Source: Cryptomeria japonica (lineage: Eukaryota; Streptophyta; Pinopsida; Cupressales; Cupressaceae). From it: a stretch of DNA of 60,000 bases. A model generated the notes under the pieces. It ran no database searches, was not told the origin of the DNA, and saw only the letters and a list, made by a program, of their open reading frames with translations. The stretch is taken from NCBI RefSeq assembly GCF_030272615.1, contig NC_081405.1, positions 648,311,420 through 648,371,419 of the forward strand, read 5' to 3'. Position numbers and translations under genes: made by a program. Below are positions 46,031 to 57,765 of this stretch, piece by piece (within the stretch, counting starts at the first letter, position 1; the number at the start of each line of letters is the position of its first letter).

Positions 46031-47079
46031 TTTTTGCACACCATCTTTGTGCACTTACCCAAGTATGTTGGTGATTGTGTGAGTAAGAAACAACAAGAGT
46101 GATGGATATTTGAAAAATTTGAGTTTGCAACCTCTAGAGAGTTGTTATTACTCCATTTATGAGAGTAGTTGAAAGGACAACCTTGTGTCCTTTTGAAGAT
46201 GTAGTTGTGAACTTGTTGAAAGAGGCAAAGACAAAATGCAAGAAGATGAAGACAAGGCTACGAAAATGAAGATTTATGAAGGATGAAGAAACAATATAGA
46301 GGCAAGTGTTGATTAATAGCCCATGTGTAGGAGCACATGATCTTTTATCACCTAGGGACTTTAATGTCAGAGTATCATGCTAGTATTTTCCAATAGATTA
46401 ATCGCAAATCCTGTCAACACATCAGAAAGAGATCGAACAAAGATTGAAAGATTAATGAATAATGGAAAGAAGCAGTTACGAAAGATAATGTAATGAATAG
46501 GAGAAGTCAAGCGGATTGGATAAAACTAGACTCCAAAATAAACTAGATAAAATGTTGAAGATTTGGAATTAGCTGATTAATGTGGGAAAACTGATAGGCA
46601 AAAGGAAGTTTATGTTGAAGTCGAACAATCAAAAGTTGAACTATTAGGAAGATGAGAAGTGTCAGAACCAGGGATATAAAAAGGCGAGCATATTCATTTG
46701 TGAGGGGGACTTTTGGTTAGAAATTTAGTGTGTGAATGCGGCAAAAGGAGACTGACACGCCACTACTCAAAAGCCAAATATGTGTTTGAACAGTTTGTTA
46801 TTTGTAAATATCTACTATTGAATGCAACCTCCATCATATGTTGTGTATTAATAAAGTTAATCCTTTGGTTTCACATGTTTTTATGTTGGTTATTATTGAT
46901 GACTCCTAGACTCATGTAGTGGGTGCTTAATACAATCTATTATCAATTTCTATTATTCTTTTTTCTATTTCTATCACGGTCTTGACAAGAAGTTTGTAGG
47001 TGTTGTTTTGTTTTCCTGAATTGCCTATCATTATTGTTTAAGAATATAGTATGTTTTTGGGTTTTAGCTGAAGTCTACT
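46031..47079 (+). mobile_element. possible LTR-like remnant with TATA box
   Basis: tataaaaa at about 46,675-46,682 and an AATAAAG-like signal near 46,847 are spaced like an LTR promoter and poly-A site. No confirmed termini, primer site or partner copy. It abuts the truncated end of element 3. Confidence 0.25.
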
Positions 47080-48166
47080 ATGTTAGAATCCATTTTGATT
47101 TTGGGCAATAGGTCTAGACTAAAAACATTGAATGTTGAACCAATATTAATGAGAGTCTATCTAATACCGATACCGTTAACATAAACAATTATCATTAATG
47201 GATCTCCTTAATTTCTTACTTATAGAGGCAAGAGTTCATGTGGATAGAATGTAATATTCGACAAGTCCAGACAAATATGATTCATCAACGTATTTACATA
47301 TGAAGGCCTATTAGAAGAAGGCATTGTGATCTTCTAGAGAGCTTCCTCTACTATACATTGATAAACTAGAGCAGTTTGAAGTAAAACCCAAAGTAAAATA
47401 TTAGTGGGAGTAACACGAAGTTTCTCAATAAGATTGTAATCACTAAATTTCTTAACTCAAGGATTAGGTGCTTGAGGAAGATCTGGTTGATAAGGCGGTA
47501 AAGAAGGTTGTGGATGATCAAGATGTTGCTTATTTTTTCATGTATTATAAGTATGGGCTACCATTCTATAAGATGGAGCCTTAGACTGTGCATATCTTGT
47601 AAAAATATCTGGTGAGTCATTTTCAAAAGGAACACCATGAATAGATTTTACCTTCTTTGGAGAAGGACTAGTTGTAGTCACATGAATGATTGGTCTCTTA
47701 GGCCTTTTAGGGGTAGTGGAGACATAAATGACATTCACAGACTCATTATGATATGTAGAAGATTTAGATGAAGGAATTTTATCAACATCGACCTTTGGAA
47801 AATCATATATGAGTCAAGACTCAACATTCACTAATGCATCATCTCTAGAAAATAGTGTACTAGAATGAAGAGATGGTAGGGTAACATAAGAAAGGCGTCA
47901 ATGATTTCATCCTCTTGTAACAAAATATCCTTTGAAACAAAAGACATATTATGAGAGGGATTAAAGGGGTAGAGTAACATAGGCAAAGCCAAGTCACCAT
48001 CACCAGCATGATAAGGAACATCATTAGCACTTTGAATAAAGTTAGAAACTAAGTTAATAAAAGAAGATAACATATGCATTTTAAAATTTATAAATTTAAA
48101 CTTAAGAAAGAATGCATAAATTTGTCGGTCGAAGGCCAACAAACCATTAAATGGGGTTCGGGGCAA
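47080..48166 (-). pseudogene. gag-like region and protease start of element 3
   Basis: Minus-strand readings parallel element 2: SYRMVAHTYNT against SYHVVAHTYHT; a following Pro-rich linker; GDPLMIIVYVNGIGIR against DPLMIVVITKDTAIR; then TLINIGSTFNVFS, where element 2 has TLVDNGSSLNVCS. The protease active-site Asp has become Asn here. An earlier piece (47,831-48,166) reads NMSFVSKDILLQEDEIIDAF, an acidic gag-like segment. Frames are broken. No capsid or CCHC motif is seen. Confidence 0.75.
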
Positions 48167-48299
48167 TGCCCCAAAATTTATTTTTTTTGGAAGAAAGGGA
48201 AAGATTTAGAATTGTCCATTTTTTTTTACTTATATAGAGGGGATGCTAAATGCTTCAAGAAATGATAAAGAATGGTTTGAAAATAATACAGAAGAAGTG

Positions 48300-48317
48300 T
48301 TCACGTCAGGTTCACCA
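48300..48317 (-). other. primer-binding site of element 3
   Basis: Minus strand TGGTGAACCTGACGTGAA, one base from element 2's site. It is set three bases inside the LTR. Confidence 0.8.
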
Positions 48318-48320
48318 AAA

Positions 48321-49510
48321 TGTAGAGCTGGGACCTTTAAGATGATGAATCTTAGAGAACAAACTATCCATCGCTACCTCACTCGAACTAGCACTAAGGT
48401 GAGCAAGAGGATAAAAATAATAGAGCTAAGTAGTTAACTAAAATTCGAGGCTCTCAGACGACTCTGCCAAACCTCTATCCGAAGGGTGAGCATGTAGGAC
48501 TAGGACACCAGTGTGGGGCAGTTCTAGGTACAGAAAGCTCTAGGTACAATTATAATGCAATAAAAACATGAAAAATAGTGAAGCTAAGCTAGTAAAGGTG
48601 ATATAAGAAATAACCAAGATAGAATGGAAGGAGAAAAGAGAACAAAATAGACAAACAATAGGTCCATGCTATCAATCCTCCAGCCAACTGAATCTTCTTC
48701 AATGCGACCTGCACACAAGCCAAAAAGGAAAAATGTTTGGGGCTGCTTGGGTACTTGCCTTGGTCAAATCCTTGTTTTGGTGTTTCCACCTCCACAAACA
48801 ACCAGATAGATAGATAGAATAAAAGATAGATGCAAGAGAAGATAAATGATGAATGATAGAAGAGGGATGTGATAAACCCCAAGATTCTCAAAGACAAGAT
48901 AGATATACTGATAGAAAGATATTATTAAAGGGGCTTGAGAAAGCCAAGAGAGTTGCAAAAGATATTGTGAGAGCTTAAGAGTGTTGTAGAAAACTAGAGA
49001 CTGTTGTAGCAAAAGCGAGAGAGAGTTGGAGAAAGTTGTGATAGCCCAAAGACTAATAAAGATTATATCCTGAATCTAGAGAGATTGAAAGAAGAGAAAG
49101 ATAGGTTTAAAATTAGAGAAGAGGAGGGAAAGAGAGGGTCACGAGACGTTTGAAAGATTCGGGGTTGTTTCCAATGACATGCTCAAGTGACAAGTGGAAA
49201 GGAGTGCTAAGAACCATCATTCAAATGTTAGGATATCACAGGATGAATGCCCGACGCACGAATGTCCGTGCGGTGTACTAGTGTCCAAATGAATAACACT
49301 TGAAAACAGTAAGAGACAAGGGAGACATGTGGCTAACATAAAACAAAAGCTTAAGGATAGCTACTAAAAGGTGTCTTGAGCATCTTGAGAGGGAAAAGGA
49401 TGATGCAAGGGGTGAAGTGAGCCTACTCAATTGCTAGCAGAATGGACACCAAAGTGGTTACAAAAGATGTAGGTCAATTTACAAATGGGTATGCAATTTT
49501 TGACACTACA
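48321..49510 (-). repeat. 5' LTR of element 3 (1,190 bp)
   Basis: TGTAGAGCTG...TTGACACTACA in plus-strand view, with proper TG/CA ends. The first 650 bases match the LTR fragment at 8,877-9,565. Confidence 0.85.
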
Positions 49511-51120
49511 AGGTGGATCACCCACCAAAGGTGGAATGCAACAATAAAATAAGACCACAAAAGGTGGAATTTATCCTACATACATCATCCCTATGTGAAC
49601 ACTTCCCTAAGTGTCTCATACCAAAACTACTATGAAATGCATTACCCTAAGTCAACTTAACTAAAGTGTAATTATGAGACATAATTTACACCAACAAAAA
49701 ATACGCTTTTTGGGTGATAATAGTGTTCTACAAGTAAAATGAATTGGAGACACTAAAGTAAAAAATAGAATGTTTATAAATATTATATTTGGTTCCAAAA
49801 TTATAAAAAAAATTAATCTATTTTTAAGATAGCAAATAAAGTGTATACTTTTGAATTCTAAATGATGATAAACTATTTGATTAAGGCTATGATGCAAGGC
49901 TATAAATTCTTAGGTTGGTAATGTTTATAGAAGCTTATTTAAATTTTGCAAGTTTGTGAATACCTAATCCCTTTCCTTTATTGTTAATAATTCATCACAT
50001 CCTATGTGTGATGGGCTATTTATTATTTTTGAAACACACTAGAAGATCATCCTCATACAACTAGGATTATTTGATCTTTTAATACTTCGATTAGTAGGAA
50101 AACTTGATCTAACAAAAGAAATTGTGCCAAACTAATAAGATACTTGGTTCTTCTTGTCCATTATAAGCATGTCATGGATTTTATGTGAAAAGAGGATTTT
50201 ACCCATACATAATGCATATTAGATTTCATACTCATCACCAAAAAAAATCAAGGACTTTGAAATGATATTTAGAAAATTATTTTTTATATGTGGATGGAAG
50301 GTCATAGATTTATGTTGGTTGAATTTTTTTGTAATTTCTATTTTTTGTAGGCTTTTCAACTTCAAAGATACTTTTAGTGATGGGACAACAAGCACATCTA
50401 TGGTATCATTCCTCTAACATTTTGTAATATTGGAAAGGTTGAGGATCACTAGGAATGGTTGCTTCTATGCCTAAACGAGGGAACTTGAAGCATTAACGAA
50501 AGGTAGATCAGAAATCGCCAAGCGAGATATTACATAAGAAATCAAGATCAATGACAAGGAAACTAAAGGCAAGTAATTATATAATATGTTTTTAATATAG
50601 AATGTATTATAACCAAGACTATTTAAATTTTAAAAATAACCTAATATGATATCATCTATTAAAATATTGTAATTCGTTTCATTAAAAAGAAATATTTATA
50701 TGATTCAATTATTTTAATTAGAAAATGTTATTATTATATTTTATAAAAATGTTATTATATAATATGAAGATGATAAATTTAATGGTATATCATAATTAAT
50801 TTTACATGAGAACTATTACAAGTTCATCTAAATATTTTTAAATAAGAATATACAATCACCACATACTATCTTATTTCATATGAAACATAATTGTTTAATA
50901 TTAATGTGATAATCTTATATTTTAAACTCTTAATATAATTTTTGTGTGTATATTGAAAACTTCAACACGATAACAAGATGACATAACTATCTATTTATTC
51001 TTATCAGCCATCCAATTATATTGTTATTTACTTTTGTAAAATTTAATCTTATATTAAAAATATTACAATTTCAACTGAATAGAAAAAAATTAAAAAAACA
51101 TTTATATAAATTATATACCA
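49511..51120. other. AT-rich intergenic region
   Basis: Flank of element 3. 49,511-49,570 has two aaaggtggaat phrases. Otherwise featureless AT-rich DNA with no supported gene. Confidence 0.5.
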
Positions 51121-51655
51121 CTATGATACTTGGATGGCTCCATTGAAGTATTGCCCTTTAAATCTACTGCTCCATCTTTCACACATTCCCTCATCGATGG
51201 ACACTATAACAAATAAATCATTAAAGAAAATTAATTATTACTGAATTTTCTTTAAATCTACTGCTCCATCTTTCATACTTTTATTTTCATGAGAACAAAT
51301 AAAAACCCACCTATTGGTTCATAGAAAAGACTAATAAATACTACTTAGAAACAAACGTAAAAGGAGATATAATGAATAAGAATGCCACACAAATATATGT
51401 TCTCTTCCACATAATCTGCAACTATTGATGTTATCTGGAAAAAAATATATATATTATGTGACAAAGAAATTAATCGAGACAGTATTCATAGTTGAATTCA
51501 TAGCAATCACTTCCACAGCCCTTCCGCAGAGGACAGACAGACCAGCTTGCATTAAATTCAATGCACTGCGAGGAGAAGATGCCCATAATTTGTAAAGGTA
51601 AAACAGATAATATTATATGAAGTGAATAATCATAATATTTTGAAACATAATACAT
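51121..51655 (-). pseudogene. possible Cys-rich small-protein exons, minus strand
   Basis: A minus-strand stretch ending at 51,470 reads CIEFNASWSVCPLRKGCGSD and continues with two more cysteines (C-x9-C-x5-C-x3-C-x7-C). Further along the minus strand (51,200 to 51,121) a second piece preceded by a TTATAG acceptor reads CPSMRECVKDGAVDLKG. Such spacing is reminiscent of small secreted plant peptides, but no family is recognised and splice links are not established. The word tctactgctccatctttca occurs twice (51,161 and 51,256), suggesting an internal duplication. Confidence 0.25.
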
Positions 51656-52060
51656 AACAATAATTTAGTAATATTTAATAATAACAATATCAATTGATAA
51701 TAACAACATATAACAGAAATATTGGAATAATATGTATAATAATAAAATATAAATCAATATATCAATCAAAATATTTTTTAATTATATATATATGTTGAGA
51801 CACATTGAGTGAAGGATTATCTTTGTTTATATTTCATTCTTCAATCATTAAAATTATATTCTCTACAATTCAATAAGATAGAAGTGTGCATACATATGTA
51901 GTTTTAAGGTTGATTTGATGAGAGTTCAATTAGGATAGAGATTATTACTACAATTCAATAAGGGTTAGAGTATGATTAAAATTATATAATATAAATCTTT
52001 GAGTTGCGGTTAAATTATGAGTGCAGTTCAATTACAAAAAGTTGTAGTTAAGATTAAAGT
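51656..52060. other. AT-rich flank of the LINE-like insertion
   Basis: No gene. Short gttaaagtt/attaaagtta phrases near 52,005-52,060 lead into the target duplication. Confidence 0.5.
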
Positions 52061-52078
52061 TAAAGTTTAGTTACTATT
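52061..52078. repeat. 18-bp target-site duplication, left copy
   Basis: taaagtttagttactatt, identical to 59,105-59,122. A duplication of this length is typical of LINE-driven insertion. Confidence 0.85.
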
Positions 52079-52119
52079 TTTATTAAGGGAAAATAGGTTT
52101 TGAGGGGACCAAAAACCCC

Positions 52120-52209
52120 GTACACCAGGTTTTAAGGGGACTGGAAACCCTCAGATTTTGCCCTGTACACCAGGTTTTAAAGGGACCGGAAACCCTCAGA
52201 TTTTGTCAT
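52120..52209 (-). repeat. 45-bp tandem repeat x2 in the retroposon 3' end
   Basis: Units gtacaccaggttttaa...ccctcagattttg at 52,120-52,164 and 52,165-52,209 differ at only a few sites. A third degenerate half-unit precedes them. Confidence 0.9.
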
Positions 52210-52362
52210 GATCTGGAACCTACAAAGAAACTTCTACCATAAAGATTAGCAAATAAAATCAGTAGACAAAATCAACAAATCTAGCTAGTACTAGCCAAAA
52301 GCCAACACCAAACCTGTTGGCAACACAACCTAAAGCATTAGATGAAGTCGATAGACTCGCCC

Positions 52363-53558
52363 TATTGGAAATTTGGAGGAATTTATTATGTGTTGCATTG
52401 ATGTTTGTTATTGATGGCAACATCGGCAACTCTAGATGCTTTGGTTGTTTACCAGTATCCTTCTAGTCCTAGTAGGTTGTTTAGTTTCTGGTTGAATTAG
52501 ATCATGATGATCTAGTATGCTCTGGTATGTCTTGGCTTAAGGAATTGGCTTATTCATGCTACTCAAATTGATGTTTAGTCAGTTGGTTTTGATTTGGTGA
52601 TCGAATACTATCCTGTATGCTGGCAAGCTTGGTTTGTTTTTTTGGTGAGGGTTTCACCGACAAAGCTTTGATGAAGATCTTCGATGTTATGCTTAAACAG
52701 TAGTGGTGCAGCTTCTAGTAGAGATTCAGGATGTTGATGGTGATCATGTTTGAGATTTGGTTGACTGAGATCATTGCTTTAACTTGTGTGGACCTACATT
52801 GGGTCCAGTTGTATCCAGGTTATGGACCGGTTTTTGTAACATGTTGGAGGATGTTCCTGATGCATTACCAATGAGATTTAAGGATTGGTTTACATTGTTT
52901 TTGGCCTAAGCAGACTTGGTTGATCATTTGATTATGGGTTTAATTTATGAATTTATTGTATTATCTTTTAGGTGGCCGACCTAATTGTTTAAGTCCCGGG
53001 TTGGTATAAATATGATGTAAGATCTCATTGTAGATCATGGGAGAAGATATGTGAGCGAATAATGTATTAATCATTCATATAGAAGATTTGGTCAATCATA
53101 GGTGATCGAGTTGGATTTGTGGAAGAGGTTTTAGGCCTCCGGTATTGAGCTTAACCAAAACTGTACTTAGGCATGGAAGATGCTATACTTGCAGTTCAAT
53201 CTTCATTCTAGATTGTTGTTCGATGTTTTATGTAGTCAGTGAGACTCTTTTTGTGATGAGCATTGTGCTCTAGGCTATTGGCCTTCCTGCATGTGCCGAC
53301 CCTTTAATGTAATATTTATTCATCTGATCAGTGGATAGATATTGTGGGTCTCCAATTCCACCATGTTTTTTCCTCTTTGAGGTTTTCCACATATAAATCT
53401 ATGGTGTTATGGTGTTCATCTTTGTGATTACATTGTTGCTTATTGTTATATGCTTTTATGTTTACCAGTTGGTGAATGCATGTTATAATAAGGTTAAATT
53501 TCTCCATTCTGGTAGAACACTGATTCATCCCCCCTCTCAGTGTTCTTGGTTTCCAACA
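52363..53558 (+). repeat. 5' LTR of the Copia element
   Basis: Starts tattggaaatttggagg (TG decayed to TA) and ends ggtttccaaca. It contains tggtataaatatgatg near 53,005, a likely TATA box, matched in the 3' LTR. Confidence 0.9.
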
Positions 53559-53560
53559 AT

Positions 53561-53573
53561 TGGTATTAGAGCC
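53561..53573 (+). other. primer-binding site of the Copia element
   Basis: TGGTATTAGAGCC, one change from the initiator-Met tRNA site, two bases after the LTR. Confidence 0.85.
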
Positions 53574-53626
53574 TTGTGCCTCAGAGGAAGTCTAACAGCT
53601 TAAGGGAGTTCCTGAATCCAGAATCC

Positions 53627-54688
53627 ATGGATTTGAGTTTGGAGAAGCAACTTGAGGTAGCACTTGAAGATTATGATGCTGAAAGGATGAAGAACCTGAA
53701 GTTATAAGACAAATTGAATTTTGCCAAGGAGTTCATTCTTATCCTACAAGAGAGGTTGTTATCTGTTCAAGCTAGGAGGAAGGAACTTCTGCAAAATCAA
53801 GATAATGAAGAGAGAGATTCCATTAATGAAATATGTTAGAAGTTGAGTCAGGAGAATATGGTCATGAAGAATGAAATGCAAGCCCTAACTATGAGGATGC
53901 CAAAGGAGATTGAAGACCGGAAGAAGAAGGAAGAAAATATTGCTATATCTCTGAAAGAAAGATCTGAGGAATGCATTAGGTTGGTTCATGAGAATGATAT
54001 GTTGAGAACTGAATTGATGCAATCACAGAACAATGAGCAGGAATTGGAACGAATTGTAGCAATCCTAAGAGATGATCTGACTATTGCAAGTGAATACAAA
54101 GATAAGTTCAAGGTTAGTTCTGCTAAGCTTGATGAATTATTGAAGGATCAGAGGGACACTAGAGACACTAGAGGTCTTGGATTTGAGCATGGAGAGAGCT
54201 CTGGTACTGCAAATGAAGATTAGAAGGTCAACCAGAATCAAAGGTCACTGGTAAGGCAACCCAATGCATATAAATTCAATGGTAGATTCTTTGTTTTTAA
54301 CAAATTTGGTCATATGGCCAGACATTGAAGGAATAGAGCAAATCAGAATAATAATGCAATTCTCTGTCAGTGTTAAAGTTGTAAGAAGTATGGTCATAGG
54401 ACAAAAGATTGCAGAATGAATGTAAAATGTCATGCATGTGGAAAGTTTGGACATATGGCTAATCAATGCAGGTCAAAGAATGGTCAAGGTTACCGTAAGG
54501 CAACTCAAAAGAACAATGTCACATATTATGCATGCAACAAAGTAGAACATATTGCTAAATTTTGCAAAAGCAAGAATCCACCAAGAAGAAATCATAAATC
54601 TAATGAGAAGGGAAAGGAAAAGGTTGATGACACTCAGATGGAGCATGAGAACAAGTGGGTTATGAAGTTTGAGGCTCAACCGACATAA
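53627..54688 (+). pseudogene. Copia gag with several zinc knuckles
   Basis: The ATG at 53,627 opens one frame to 54,688, interrupted by stops (for example near 53,705, 53,837, 54,221 and 54,374) but no frameshift. The first 190 residues are a charged, heptad-like helix (LSQENMVMKNEMQALTMRMP; ERSEECIRLVHENDML), probably coiled coil. Up to four CCHC knuckles follow in tandem: a decayed one (FNKFGHMARH), CKKYGHRTKDC, an intact CHACGKFGHMANQC at 54,428, and CNKVEHIAKFC. Gag packages element RNA. The usual compact Copia gag core is not obvious, so part may be replaced or deleted. Confidence 0.8.
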
Positions 54689-55395
54689 TCAATTGCCCCA
54701 AATGATCATTTGGTTGAAGGATATAACCCGATTACTCAACCGACATAACAAATTGTTCCTACACTGGTAGGAAACTCATCTGGTAACTAAGGCATTCGCC
54801 TTAGGGGGAGGTAAATTGATGAAATATCTTACATTTCCCCTGGTAGTGGTCTGAAAGCCTATTTCAGATCTTTGGAAGATAGTTTGGAGGTTAACTAGCA
54901 AAGACTTATTAGATCTTTGATCTTGGATCTAGTTTGGTTCACACGTAAGTCATTTTATGACTTATGATTTGGTCATACATCTATAGTTAAATATTTTAGA
55001 ATCTTTGGTAGTAAATGTTATATCAAAAGAGATGATTTCATTGGAAGATTGATCTTAGATGTGATGGAGGAATATTTCTTGGTTATTCTAATTGAAATCA
55101 AAGCATATAGATATTATAACAAAAGATTGTAGAGAATTGCAGAGAGTGCTAATGTCAAGGTGGATGAGCTGAATAGAAGTCAAATCAAAATTTAAGAGCA
55201 TAAAGTGGTAGTGGAAATGGTCTTAATTGAACTAGTAACACCTTTACCAGAATAGAATGTTGAACCAATTACTTTAGTAGTATCAAAAAATTCAACAGTA
55301 ATTGAAGATTAGGAAAGAGGAACAGAGTGTCAGAAGATTTCTAGGTATGAAAGGTTGAATCATTCAAAAGATCAGATACTTGGACAAGAAGAAGG
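54689..55395 (+). other. non-coding or unrecognisable Copia interior
   Basis: Where protease and integrase should be. No DDE integrase motif is found; only short broken frames. Interpreted as deletion plus decay. Confidence 0.6.
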
Positions 55396-55970
55396 TTGGT
55401 AGCTGATGAAGTATGCTTAATGTCTTTAAATGTACCAACATCAGTTATGGAGGCATGTAAAGATGAATTTTGGATGAAATCTATGGAAGAGGAATTGGAT
55501 CAGTTAGATTTGAACAACACATGGTCTTGGATGTTACTAGAACTTGGCTTGATTGGTTTGCAATGGATATTCTTAGAAGGAAGGAATTGATTATGTTGAA
55601 TCCTTGCTTTGGTATCTAGGATTTTCAAATACTTTCAAGGATTATCTGGTATGGTTTTTGTTTTATGATGACTTTACGCTTTGAGGATGTTCAAATGCAG
55701 ATTGGGTTAGAGATACCAATAACCAAATAGGCTTATGCGATGAAGTTTTCTTTCTTGGAAAAAATCTTATTTCATGGATCAACAAGAAACAATCATGTAC
55801 TTCTTTATCTACTACTGCATCTGAGTATGTTGCTACTGCTACTAACTGTACACAAGTTCTATGGATGACGTATATGTTGAAGGATATTGAGTTGGATTGT
55901 AATATACCGATAGTTATTCACTGTAATAACTCTTCTACTATTGTCATCTGGTATTTCTATCAAGTATAAT
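55396..55970 (+). pseudogene. Copia reverse transcriptase start and RNase H remnant
   Basis: 55,396-55,590 reads the Copia RT opening (VMEACKDEFWMKSMEEELDQ; LDLNNTW). Then, with the catalytic RT palm missing, 55,691-55,970 reads Copia RNase H (SNADWVRDTNNQIGLC; FFLGKNLISWINKKQS; SLSTTASEYVATATNCTQVL). The DDE/YVDD-type catalytic parts between are deleted. Confidence 0.85.
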
Positions 55971-56552
55971 TTTCTGAAGGAGTTGGTGGAGGTAAATGAA
56001 GTTAGATTGGTTTGAGGAATCATTTGAGCATTTGAGTGACAGGTTGAGGTTTTCTGCCCCTCTGGTAGAGACGTGATGATTCTATTTGGCATCAATTCGA
56101 TATGCATTATCAGAGATATTATTCATTCCATATTGATGTGGGGATACTCCTGCTCAGGGGGAGTAGTTAGTCTTATGATTCTGTGGTTTATGTTTTTGCT
56201 TTGCTATTTATGTCAAATTTTTGGCATGGATGTCAAAGTGGGAGAGATGTTCATGTGAAAAACATAAGGAGTTATATACATTAAGGGGAGAGATACTTAT
56301 CTATAATATAGAGCTTAATAAAGATATCAATCTAAGGGGGAGATTATTGGAGGAATGGTATTTCAGATTGGTTGTATCCCGTTGGGGGAGTTTGGTTCAG
56401 GTCTATGGATGGTTATTTGGTACAGAGACATTTCTAAATCTTATTGTCATATCATGTTGTAGGAGATTGTTGGTTGTCTTCCATTTGGGGAGACATGTTT
56501 GCCATTTCTTGGCACTTGGATATTTTTCACATCTAGTGTTGCCATCAATACC
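55971..56552 (+). other. 3' interior of the Copia element
   Basis: Past RNase H. It includes several gggggag purine patches (56,156, 56,337, 56,385). No coding supported. Confidence 0.5.
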
Positions 56553-56564
56553 AAAGGGGGAGAT
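56553..56564 (+). other. polypurine tract of the Copia element
   Basis: aaagggggagat immediately before the 3' LTR start TGTTGG. Confidence 0.85.
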
Positions 56565-57765
56565 TGTTGGTAATTTGGAGGAACTGATTATGTGTTGCAT
56601 TGATGTTTGTCATTGATGGCAACACCGACAACTCTAGCTACTTTGGTTATTTAACGGTATCCTTCTAGTCCCGGTAGGTTGTTTGGTTTCTAGTTGGATT
56701 AGATAATGATGATCTGGTATGCTCCAGTATGTCTTGGCTTAAGGAATTGGCTGATTCATGCTACTTTGATTCATGTTTATTTAGTTGGTTTTGATTTGGT
56801 GATCGGATGCTATCTTGTATGCTGGCAAGCTTGGTTTGTTGTTCTGGTGAGGGTTTCACCAACAGAGCTTTGATGAAGATCTTTGATGTTATGCTTAAGT
56901 AGTGTTGGTGCAGCTTCTAGTAGAGATTCAGGATGCTGATGGTGATCATGTTCAAGACTTAGTTGATTAGGATAATTGTTGTAGCCTGTGTGGACATAAA
57001 TTGGCTCTGTTTGTATCTATGCTATGGACTAGTTTCTATAACATGTTGGAGGATGTTTCTGATACAATACTGGTGGGATTTAAGGATTGGTTTACATTGT
57101 TTTCAGCCTAAGATGACTTGGTTGATCATTTGAGTATGGGTTAAAGTTATGAATTTATTGTATTATCTTTTAGGTGGCCGACCTAATTGTTTAGGTCCTG
57201 AGTTGGTATAAATATGATGTAAGATCTCATTTTAGCTCGTGGGAGAAGATATGCAAGCGAATAATGTATTAATCATTCATGTAGACGATTTGGTCAATCA
57301 TAGGTGATCGACTTGGATTTGTGGAAGAGGTTTTTGGCCTTCCATATTGAGATTAAGTAGAACTGTACTTAGGCATGGGAGATGCTATACTTGCAGTTCA
57401 ATCTTCATTCTAGATTGTTGTTCAATGTTTATGTAGTCAGTGAGACTCCTTTTGTGATGAGCAGTGTGTTCTAGGCTATTGGCCTTCCTGCATGTGTAGA
57501 CCCCTTATTGTAATATTTATTCATTTGATCAGTGGATAGATATTGTGGGTCTCCAATCCCACTGTGGTTTTTCTTCTTTGACGTTTTCCAAGTATAAATC
57601 TATGGTGTTATGGTGTTCATCTTTGTGATTACATTGTTTCTTATTGTTATATGCTTTAATGTTGACCAGTTGGTGAATGCATGTTATAATAAGGTTAAAT
57701 TTATCCATTTTGGTAGAACATTGATTCACACCCACCCCCCCTCTTAGTCTTCTTGGTTTCCATCA
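56565..57765 (+). repeat. 3' LTR of the Copia element
   Basis: TGTTGGTAATTTGGAGG...GGTTTCCATCA. Aligns along its whole length with 52,363-53,558. Confidence 0.9.

Larger units (their letters stand above)
47080..49510 (-). mobile_element. Gypsy element 3 fragment, minus strand, kin of element 2
   Basis: 5' LTR, primer-binding site, gag-like region and the start of the protease are present. The rest of pol and the 3' LTR are missing, cut at about 47,080. The order and wording match element 2. Confidence 0.85.
52363..57765 (+). mobile_element. Copia retrotransposon, internally deleted (5.4 kb)
   Basis: LTRs of about 1.2 kb flank a 3.0-kb interior holding gag, a scrap of reverse transcriptase, RNase H and a polypurine tract. 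Protease, integrase and most of RT are gone. The LTRs are roughly 90% alike by eye, so it is older than element 2. A clear 5-bp target duplication is not visible (cgccc against cccac). Confidence 0.9.
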
